Source: Neisseriaceae bacterium | GTDB taxonomy: Bacteria; Pseudomonadota; Gammaproteobacteria; Burkholderiales; Neisseriaceae | Direction of reading: 5' to 3' | Length of the DNA stretch: 14,213 nucleotides | Assembly (NCBI GenBank): GCA_030151665.1 | Contig: JASLDB010000159.1 | Coordinates: forward strand, 1-14,213 | Shown: positions 1 through 5,686 of the stretch, piece by piece | Layout: the number at the start of each line of letters is the position of its first letter | Numbering within the stretch: the first letter of the stretch is position 1 | Made by a program: the position numbers and the translations under genes | The notes under the pieces: model-generated | What the model saw: the letters and a program-made list of their open reading frames with translations, nothing else | The model's database searches: none | Told to the model about the DNA's origin: nothing

Positions 1-24
1 ATGAATATCAATTGAGGAGAAATA

Positions 25-1524
25 ATGGAAACACTTATCGGTCATTTGATTAACGGTAAAATCAATACCGCACATGAAAAAAAACAGGCGGTCTATAATC
101 CTGCAACAGGGGACGTGATCAAGCAAGTTGCTTTGGCTGGTGTGCAAACCGTTGAAGAAGCCATTGCCGCAGCACAAGCAGCATTTCCAGCTTGGCGTGA
201 TACACCTGTTTTAAAGCGTGCACGGGTGATGTTTAAATTCAAAGCGTTATTAGAAGAAAACCAAGCCAAGATTTGTGCCTTGATTGGTGAAGAACACGGC
301 AAAATTATTCATGATGCAGCGGGGGAGTTGCAACGCGGCATTGAAAATGTTGAATATGCCTGTGGTGCGCCTGAGTTTTTAAAAGGCGAATTCAGTAAAG
401 GTGTTGGGCCCAATATTGATTCATGGAGTGAATTTCAACCATTGGGTGTGGTAGCAGGCATTACCCCTTTTAATTTTCCTGCCATGGTGCCATTATGGAT
501 GTACCCCATGGCCATTGTTTGTGGTAACACGTTTGTCTTGAAACCTTCAGAGCGAGACCCCAGTGCGACTTTGTTCTTGGCTCAATTATTAGAAGAAGCC
601 GGTTTGCCCAAAGGCGTTATCAATGTGATTAATGGTGACAAAACCGCAGTAGATGTTTTATTGACAGATAAACGGGTACAAGCGGTGAGTTTTGTGGGTT
701 CAACCCCCATTGCCGAATATATTTATGCCACAGCAACCAAATATGGTAAACGCTGCCAAGCCTTGGGCGGGGCAAAAAACCACGCAATTGTTATGCCTGA
801 TGCTGATTTGGATAATGTGGTCAATTCATTATTGGGTGCAGCATTTGGCTCTTCTGGTGAGCGTTGCATGGCATTGAGTGTGGCGGTGGCGGTGGGTGAT
901 GAAATAGCCGATGCTTTGGTTGAGCAAATGAAAACTGCCATGCAGTCTTTAAAAATGGGTGTATACAGTGATAAGAGCAATGATTTTGGCCCAGTGATTA
1001 CCAAAGCACATCAAGAAAAAGTGATCGGCTATATTGATAGTGCCCAAAATGATGGTGCCACGATTGTGGTCGATGGTCGAAATACCAAAGTCGCAGGTTA
1101 TGAAAATGGCTTTTTTGTTGGTGCAACATTAATTGACGCAGTGACACCGAACATGAAAAGCTATCAAGAAGAAATTTTTGGCCCAGTATTGCAAGTGGTG
1201 CGGGTGAAAACCATGCATGAAGCCATGCAATTAATCAATGACCACGAATATGGCAATGGTACTTGTATTTATACTCGCGACGGTGAAGCCGCTCGTTATT
1301 TCAGTGATCATATTCAAGTGGGCATGGTAGGCATTAATATTCCATTGCCAGTGCCCGTGGCTTATCACAGTTTTGGTGGTTGGAAACGCTCATTGTTTGG
1401 GGATTTGTTTGCTTATGGTCCAGACGGCGCTCGTTTTTACACCCGTCGCAAAACCATTACCCAGCGTTGGCCAAGCTCTAATGTTCGCGAAGGGGCACAA
1501 TTTTCCATGCCAACATTGGGCTAG
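25..1524 (+). CDS. mmsA: CoA-acylating methylmalonate-semialdehyde dehydrogenase
   Basis: This 499-residue protein belongs to the aldehyde dehydrogenase superfamily. Family members oxidise methylmalonate or malonate semialdehyde with NAD+ and CoA to propionyl- or acetyl-CoA plus CO2, late in valine, beta-alanine or inositol breakdown, in the cytoplasm. Visible marks: the TPFNFP segment near residues 147-152, the NAD-site FVGSTP (223-228), GGAKNH (248-253), where most aldehyde dehydrogenases have the catalytic Glu of ELGGK, and GSSGERCMA with nucleophile Cys281. The GGAKNH variant and the Arg just before the Cys (R280) are hallmarks of the MmsA/IolA branch. EEIFGPVL (382-389) completes the cofactor site. 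Length is normal. The ATG at 25 follows GAGGAG (14-19) at 5 nt. No mmsB or other valine or inositol gene lies downstream, and a terminator follows at once, so any operon partners would be upstream of the window. Confidence 0.95.
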   Translation: METLIGHLINGKINTAHEKKQAVYNPATGDVIKQVALAGVQTVEEAIAAAQAAFPAWRDTPVLKRARVMFKFKALLEENQAKICALIGEEHGKIIHDAAGELQRGIENVEYACGAPEFLKGEFSKGVGPNIDSWSEFQPLGVVAGITPFNFPAMVPLWMYPMAIVCGNTFVLKPSERDPSATLFLAQLLEEAGLPKGVINVINGDKTAVDVLLTDKRVQAVSFVGSTPIAEYIYATATKYGKRCQALGGAKNHAIVMPDADLDNVVNSLLGAAFGSSGERCMALSVAVAVGDEIADALVEQMKTAMQSLKMGVYSDKSNDFGPVITKAHQEKVIGYIDSAQNDGATIVVDGRNTKVAGYENGFFVGATLIDAVTPNMKSYQEEIFGPVLQVVRVKTMHEAMQLINDHEYGNGTCIYTRDGEAARYFSDHIQVGMVGINIPLPVPVAYHSFGGWKRSLFGDLFAYGPDGARFYTRRKTITQRWPSSNVREGAQFSMPTLG

Positions 1525-1550
1525 TTTTTTCTCAAAAATACCCAGATTGG

Positions 1551-1580
1551 AAGCTGCTTGCTATTGCAAGCAGCTTTTTT
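1551..1580 (+). terminator. Intrinsic terminator of mmsA
   Basis: A perfect 10-bp stem AAGCTGCTTG/CAAGCAGCTT with a 6-nt loop is followed by a run of T. It starts 26 nt after the mmsA stop codon and so isolates mmsA from the transporter downstream. Confidence 0.92.
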
Positions 1581-1611
1581 GATGCGTAAACGGTTCTTGA
1601 TATGTTTTAAA

Positions 1612-1626
1612 TAATAATTGTTATCA
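1612..1626. promoter_or_regulatory. Fur-box-like dyad upstream of the NSS transporter
   Basis: TAATAATTGTTATCA matches the 7-1-7 Fur consensus TGATAATnATTATCA at 12 of 14 specified positions. It sits about 15 bp upstream of the candidate -35 element of the next gene. The surrounding DNA is very AT-rich, so a chance match is possible. Iron control of an NSS transporter is not an established theme. This is a candidate only. Confidence 0.35.
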
Positions 1627-1641
1627 ATTGTTTATGGCTGT

Positions 1642-1671
1642 TTGTCGGCCACTTCTTACAAAATATATAAT
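1642..1671 (+). promoter_or_regulatory. Candidate sigma-70 promoter for the NSS transporter
   Basis: TTGTCG (1642-1647, 4/6 to TTGACA) is separated by 18 bp from a perfect TATAAT (1666-1671). A start near 1678 would give a leader of about 138 nt. A second -10-like TATGAT at 1701-1706 lacks a good -35. The preceding gene is terminated, so a promoter is needed somewhere in this gap. Confidence 0.5.
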
Positions 1672-1771
1672 ATACAATATTCAAATAAGCAAAATATCGC
1701 TATGATATGGGCCTCATTCGATTAAAAAATAACCCATAAGAAGTTATTGCTGTCGAGTATTTTGTGATGTG

Positions 1772-1789
1772 ATGGCTTGTTGAAGTCAT
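1772..1789 (+). other. Small stem-loop in the transporter leader
   Basis: ATGGCTT and AAGTCAT can pair (7 bp including one G-T) around a GTTG loop, ending 14 nt before the AGGAGG at 1804-1809. It does not cover the ribosome-binding site. It may have no function; I recognise no known riboswitch class in the leader. Confidence 0.25.
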
Positions 1790-1815
1790 GTCTGATTCTT
1801 TGTAGGAGGAGAAAA

Positions 1816-3183
1816 ATGTCAGATAATAAGCGTGAAAACTGGAGTAGCCAGTTACTTTATATTTCAACCGTTGCAGGGGCGACCATCGGTTTTGGTGCGA
1901 CTTGGCGCTTTCCTTATCAAGTGGGTTCTAACGGTGGTGGTGCCTATTTATTGGTCTTTATTTTGGCCATGATTGTCTTGGGGGTTCCGATGTTGATGGC
2001 GGAACATGTTATCGGACGTCGCCTAAAAACCAATACGATTGATGCTTTTAAACAAGGCAATATTCCACGCCCTATTTCAAAATGGTGGCAAGGGATTGGC
2101 ATTTTGGCCATTATTGGTGCATTTGGCATTTTGGCGTATTACATGGTGCTAGGTGGTTGGGTTATTAGCTATATCTTTGATATTTTAAAAGGCACCATTG
2201 ATTTATCCAAACCGATTCAAAGCAATGAAATCGCGACTTTGTTTACAGGTTCCATTACCGATTCGTGGAAAATGGGTTGGTATACCTTCTTATTTGTGGC
2301 AGTGAATTACTACATTTTGACCAAAGGCATTATTCAAGGGATTGAAAAATTAATCTCGCGCATTATGCCTTTGTTTTTGTTGATTTTGATTGTCATGGTA
2401 TTTTTTGCTTTGCAATTGCCCAATGCTTCTGCTGGTATTTCGTTTTACTTGGTGCCTGATTTTAGCCGCATTAACCCCAATATTTTCTTACAAGCTTTGG
2501 GTCAGGTGTTTTTTGCATTGAGCTTGGGTTTTGGCGTGATGATTACCTTATCATCTTACCTGAGTAAAAAAGAAAACATGGCTAAAATCAGCATGATTAC
2601 AGGTGTGATTAATACCACGATTCCATTAATGCTAGGTTTTGTGATTTTCCCTGCTTTATTCTCAGTGAATATGGAGCCATCTGCGGGCCCAACATTGGTG
2701 TTTCAAGCCTTGCCGATTGTGTTTTCAAACATGCCTTTTGGTACCGTATTTGGCATAGCCTTTTTTGTTTTGTTGCTTTTGGCGGCATTGACCACGTCAT
2801 TGACCATTTATGAAGTGATTATTACCACGTTGATTGAAAAAACGGCCTTAAATCGTCGTGCAGCGACGATTGTGACCTTGTTGACCATTTTTGTTTTGGG
2901 TAATGTGCCTAGCGTGTTGTCTGATGGGCCTTGGCGTGATGTGCGTATTTTTGGTTTGTCAGTGTTTGATGCATTTGATTCGATTAGTGCCAATGTTTTC
3001 TTTGTATTGACTAGCTTTTTAACCTGTATTTTTATTGGTTTTGTATTGAAGAAAAAATTGATGGTTGAAGAGATCACCAATGAAAACACGATTAATCGCA
3101 AATTGGCAGTGCCTTTGTATTATTACATTACTTATGTGATTCCATTTATTATTGCCGTCATTGCCATTATGAATTTTGTGTAA
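1816..3183 (+). CDS. Sodium-dependent transporter, NSS (SLC6/SNF) family
   Basis: This 455-residue inner-membrane protein has the LeuT fold. The family imports amino acids or related amines using the Na+ gradient; the substrate cannot be read from sequence. The family signature lies in TM1: GATIGFGATWRFPY (21-34), followed by NGGGAY. About 11 to 12 hydrophobic segments follow, as in bacterial members of similar length such as MhsT. The GQVFFALSLGFG stretch matches LeuT TM6, and ALTTS with T326/T327 matches the TM8 Na2 site. Oddities: the residue aligned with LeuT Asn27 (Na1 ligand) is Ala28, and the TM7 segment aligned with LeuT residues 286-290 has no acidic residue. The ATG at 1816 is chosen because AGGAGG (1804-1809) precedes it at 6 nt; the in-frame upstream TTG at 1777 has no such support. 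It is monocistronic, with its own promoter candidate and terminator. Confidence 0.9.
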   Translation: MSDNKRENWSSQLLYISTVAGATIGFGATWRFPYQVGSNGGGAYLLVFILAMIVLGVPMLMAEHVIGRRLKTNTIDAFKQGNIPRPISKWWQGIGILAIIGAFGILAYYMVLGGWVISYIFDILKGTIDLSKPIQSNEIATLFTGSITDSWKMGWYTFLFVAVNYYILTKGIIQGIEKLISRIMPLFLLILIVMVFFALQLPNASAGISFYLVPDFSRINPNIFLQALGQVFFALSLGFGVMITLSSYLSKKENMAKISMITGVINTTIPLMLGFVIFPALFSVNMEPSAGPTLVFQALPIVFSNMPFGTVFGIAFFVLLLLAALTTSLTIYEVIITTLIEKTALNRRAATIVTLLTIFVLGNVPSVLSDGPWRDVRIFGLSVFDAFDSISANVFFVLTSFLTCIFIGFVLKKKLMVEEITNENTINRKLAVPLYYYITYVIPFIIAVIAIMNFV

Positions 3184-3187
3184 TAGC

Positions 3188-3220
3188 AAAAAGACCGTGT
3201 TTGAGGACACGGTCTTTTTT
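3188..3220. terminator. Bidirectional terminator between convergent genes
   Basis: An A-tract and AGACCGTGT (ending 3200) pair with ACACGGTCT (from 3207) and a T-tract around a 6-nt TTGAGG loop. A-runs on one side and T-runs on the other allow termination of both the transporter (+) and the exporter (-). Confidence 0.92.
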
Positions 3221-3249
3221 GACTGATGACTGAGGATGGAATAGAGGGC

Positions 3250-3852
3250 TTATTCATTCAATAACAAGGTCAAGGCAATAATCCACATCATGAGCCCGAC
3301 CAAAAAATCCAAAATTTTCCATGAAATGGCTTTTTGGAACAAAGGCAATAAAACTCTAGCCCCATAGCCCAAAGCAAAGAAAAATACCCATGAGGCGGTT
3401 AAGACGCCAGCAGCAAAAGCCACTCGCTGACCTTCAAATTGCATGGCAATGGAGCCAATTAAAACCACAGTGTCCAAATAAACATGTGGATTAAGCCAAG
3501 TGAAAGCCAAGCAAGCACCAATAACGGCCCAACGTGAGCTTTTTTCGATGTTACTGGGGTTTAAAACATCATTTTTATAAAAAGCAGCATAAAAGCTTTT
3601 TGCGCCATACCAAATTAAAAAAGTTGCGCCAAAATATTTGGCCAAAGTCACGATTTGTGGGTAGGCATTCACCACTTTGGCAAAACCCATAATGCCCAAT
3701 GAAACCAAGATAGAGTCGGATAGGGCACAAACCAAGCACACCCAGAAGACATGTTCTTTTTTTAAACCTTGCTTAATTACAAATGCATTTTGTACACCAA
3801 TAGCAGCAATCAATGAAAATCCTGTTCCTAAACCATAAAGCCAAGCACTCAT
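3250..3852 (-). CDS. argO: LysE/ArgO-family amino-acid exporter
   Basis: This 200-residue inner-membrane protein has about six hydrophobic segments. The family exports basic amino acids (arginine, lysine or the toxic analogue canavanine). It carries the family's conserved pieces: IGVQNAFVIKQG (18-29), the SD pair (45-46) in TM2, FLIWYG (78-83), and the diagnostic TWLNPHVYLDT (118-128), which also occurs in Escherichia coli ArgO. Length is as expected (ArgO is about 211). The ATG at 3852 has a GAGGGG ribosome-binding site (3860-3865) at 7 nt. It is divergent from an ArgP/LysG-type activator across 107 bp, the same arrangement as Corynebacterium lysE-lysG, which supports inducible export when intracellular Arg or Lys is high. 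Whether Arg or Lys is the main substrate is not determinable. Confidence 0.9.
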   Translation of the reverse strand: MSAWLYGLGTGFSLIAAIGVQNAFVIKQGLKKEHVFWVCLVCALSDSILVSLGIMGFAKVVNAYPQIVTLAKYFGATFLIWYGAKSFYAAFYKNDVLNPSNIEKSSRWAVIGACLAFTWLNPHVYLDTVVLIGSIAMQFEGQRVAFAAGVLTASWVFFFALGYGARVLLPLFQKAISWKILDFLVGLMMWIIALTLLLNE

Positions 3853-3924
3853 TTATTTTCCCCTCGTGAATAATGGCTCACAGTATCTAGGTTTTTTGCT
3901 TGATGTGCAGTAAGATTAAAAAAA

Positions 3925-3958
3925 TTAAGGATAAGCTAAAAATAATTTAGGATTAGCC
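3925..3958 (+). repeat. 21-bp-spaced direct repeat between exporter and argP
   Basis: TTAAGGATAAGCT (3925-3937) and TTTAGGATTAGCC (3946-3958) match at 10 of 13 positions and start exactly 21 bp apart, two helical turns. They lie just before the argP start. They could be operator half-sites for the LysR-type regulator. Alternatively, the second copy simply contains the argP ribosome-binding site (TAGGA, 3948-3952). Confidence 0.4.
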
Positions 3959-3959
3959 C

Positions 3960-4853
3960 ATGTTAGATAGCAAACAATGCCAAGCATTCTTAGCGGTTAT
4001 TGAGTCGGGTAGTTTTGACGCAGCAGGCCATGCTTTGTGTTTAACCCCATCAGCAGTGTCGCTGCGAGTACAGGCTTTGGAAAAATCCTTGGGTAAATTG
4101 CTCTTGGTACGCACTCGACCTTGTGTACCCACGCAAGCAGGTTGGGAAGTGGCAAAATATTTGCAGCACAGTCGTTTATTAGAAGAAAACCTATTGCAAA
4201 ATTTAAGTGGCAAAGACACTGCTGACTTTACCAAAGTAGCGATCGCAGTGAATGCCGATACACTGAGCACATGGTTATTGCCCAGTTTGCAGGCAAGCTG
4301 CCAGCAGCAGCGTCTGGTTTTGGACATACACATGGATGACCAACGCCATACCCACACATTATTGGAAACTGGACTGGTGAATGCTTGTGTAGCAAGTGAA
4401 TCGGTGGCAATGTCAGGGTGCAAGGCAGTATTAATTGGCCATGCTCGTTATCACATGGTGGCAACCCAAGCATTTTGTGATCAATGGTTTGCCCAAGGTG
4501 TGAACCGACAGAGCATGAAAGTGGCTCCTGCCATTATTTTCAATCACAAAGATGCCATGCATGAGGAAGTGATGTTGGCGAATTTTGGTTTGCTAAAAGG
4601 GCAATATCCTTATCATTTTATTCCCTCATCGGATGCTTTTTTACAAGCCGTGTTGCTGGGCTTGGGTTATGGCATGGTGCCAGATTATCAACTCAATGCC
4701 TTAGGGGGAAACAACATATTACAAGGCATTTACCCCAAGGCAATGGTTGATGTGCCTTTGTATTGGCACCATTGGATACAGCAATCTAGCGCGATGCAGG
4801 TTTTGACCCAGAACATTTTGTCATTATCTGATCTGGATTTGAATGCTTACTAA
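3960..4853 (+). CDS. argP: LysR-family regulator of basic amino-acid export, ArgP/LysG type
   Basis: This 297-residue protein is identical in length to Escherichia coli ArgP. It has an N-terminal winged helix-turn-helix (about 5-62; AAGHALCLTPSAVSLRVQAL contains the recognition helix) and a C-terminal periplasmic-binding-like effector domain. IAVNADTLSTWLLPSL (residues about 97-112) matches the ArgP segment that opens the effector domain, and LYWHHW near the C-terminus is also typical. In the family, Arg- or Lys-bound protein activates the divergent exporter gene; the neighbour here is just such an exporter. The ATG at 3960 is preceded by a modest TAGGA site at 7 nt. The stop overlaps by 4 bases the end of the convergent IclR-type gene, and I see no U-tract terminator behind it. 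Sense-antisense read-through is therefore likely at this junction. Confidence 0.88.
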   Translation: MLDSKQCQAFLAVIESGSFDAAGHALCLTPSAVSLRVQALEKSLGKLLLVRTRPCVPTQAGWEVAKYLQHSRLLEENLLQNLSGKDTADFTKVAIAVNADTLSTWLLPSLQASCQQQRLVLDIHMDDQRHTHTLLETGLVNACVASESVAMSGCKAVLIGHARYHMVATQAFCDQWFAQGVNRQSMKVAPAIIFNHKDAMHEEVMLANFGLLKGQYPYHFIPSSDAFLQAVLLGLGYGMVPDYQLNALGGNNILQGIYPKAMVDVPLYWHHWIQQSSAMQVLTQNILSLSDLDLNAY

Positions 4854-5641
4854 TGCTGCGTTTGAGTAAACTCAATGAGGACATCACTTAATTCACTGGC
4901 GGCTTGGCGCAGCGTGTCTTCAAAGTGCAATAAGCTAGGTAAGTCTGTTCGCAAAGTGGGTGCATGGGTGTATAACGAAGCCAAAAAATTGCCTTGTGCA
5001 TCCAAAATGGGCACAGCAAAAGCCACCATGCCCGCAACAAATTCTTCATTGTCGGTACCCATCCGATTTTTTTTCGTTTGTTGTAGCTCAATACGCAGAG
5101 CATCAATGTCGGTGATGGTGTTCTTGGTAAATGGGCTTAATTGCAATTTTCTGAGCAGCAATTCTTGTTGTTGTTCAGGCAAGGTGCTTAGAAATAATTT
5201 TCCACTGGCTGTACCCCACATTGGCACACGGGAGCCCATGGGTAAATAAACTTGTAATGGCCAATTGGTTTGGATGCGATCGCTATAAATCATGTCGATG
5301 CCATCGGGCATGGAGATGCCGCAGGTTTCACCAATGGTGTCTGACAATCGCTTTAAAATGGCTTCGCGCAAGGTTTTGTATTGCGTGCTTTGCCAAATGC
5401 CAATGGCCACTTTGAATGTTCGTGGACCTGCAATAATACTGCCATTTAAATCAGTGCGAACAAAGCCTTCTTGTTCTAATAATTGTAGTAATCGGTGAAT
5501 ACTGGGGCGTGGAATATCCAGTTGGTGCGCTAAGTCAAAAGGGTAAATCGGTGTTTTAATTTCAGCCAGTTTTTCTAAAATTTCCAACACCCGAGTAATG
5601 GATGAACCTTTACGGGGTTTCTCGTTATCTGTTTTTGTCAT
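4850..5641 (-). CDS. IclR-family transcriptional regulator
   Basis: This 263-residue protein has an N-terminal winged helix-turn-helix (about 13-70: SSITRVLEILEKL, then LAHQLDIPRPSIHRLLQLLEQ as the helix-turn-helix). The IclR effector domain (about 80-255) shows GTASGKLFLS and the EEFVAGMVAFAVPI segment. Such proteins repress or activate catabolic operons in response to small organic acids. The target is unknown: no catabolic operon adjoins it, and mmsA lies over 3 kb away. The ATG at 5641 is forced because an in-frame stop lies two codons upstream, yet it has no clear Shine-Dalgarno. It lies 45 bp behind polA on the same strand with no obvious terminator between, so it may be transcribed partly from the polA promoter. 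Confidence 0.88.
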   Translation of the reverse strand: MTKTDNEKPRKGSSITRVLEILEKLAEIKTPIYPFDLAHQLDIPRPSIHRLLQLLEQEGFVRTDLNGSIIAGPRTFKVAIGIWQSTQYKTLREAILKRLSDTIGETCGISMPDGIDMIYSDRIQTNWPLQVYLPMGSRVPMWGTASGKLFLSTLPEQQQELLLRKLQLSPFTKNTITDIDALRIELQQTKKNRMGTDNEEFVAGMVAFAVPILDAQGNFLASLYTHAPTLRTDLPSLLHFEDTLRQAASELSDVLIEFTQTQH

Positions 5642-5663
5642 GAATCAATCGCTTTATTTGGTG

Positions 5664-5679
5664 TGGCCCCGAAGGGCCA
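5664..5679 (-). other. C(UUCG)G stem-loop between polA and the IclR-type gene
   Basis: On the minus strand TGGCCC-TTCG-GGGCCA forms a 6-bp GC-rich stem closed by the extra-stable UUCG tetraloop with a C-G closing pair. No U-tract follows in that direction, so it is a poor intrinsic terminator. It could be a 3'-end stabiliser for polA mRNA or a partial attenuator. It starts about 8 nt after the polA stop. Confidence 0.5.
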
Positions 5680-5686
5680 TGGGGTT

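Noticed and set aside
1777..1815. TTG start for the NSS transporter
   Set aside because: The ATG at 1816 has a near-perfect AGGAGG at correct spacing, and the extension would begin inside a small leader hairpin.
1679..1815. Riboswitch in the long transporter leader
   Set aside because: Apart from a 7-bp hairpin and a TATGGG/CCCATA pair with a 21-nt gap, there is no conserved riboswitch core that I recognise.
3853..3959. Specific -35/-10 promoter elements for the exporter and argP
   Set aside because: Several weak AT-rich matches overlap on both strands. None is clearly better than the background, so none is listed as a feature.
5174..5185. Second DUS-like site TTCAGGCAAGGT inside the IclR-type gene
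   Set aside because: It matches the dialect at only 9 of 12 positions and fails in the core. TGTCTGAA stretches near 5878 and 8643 also match other dialects only partly and lie in coding sequence.
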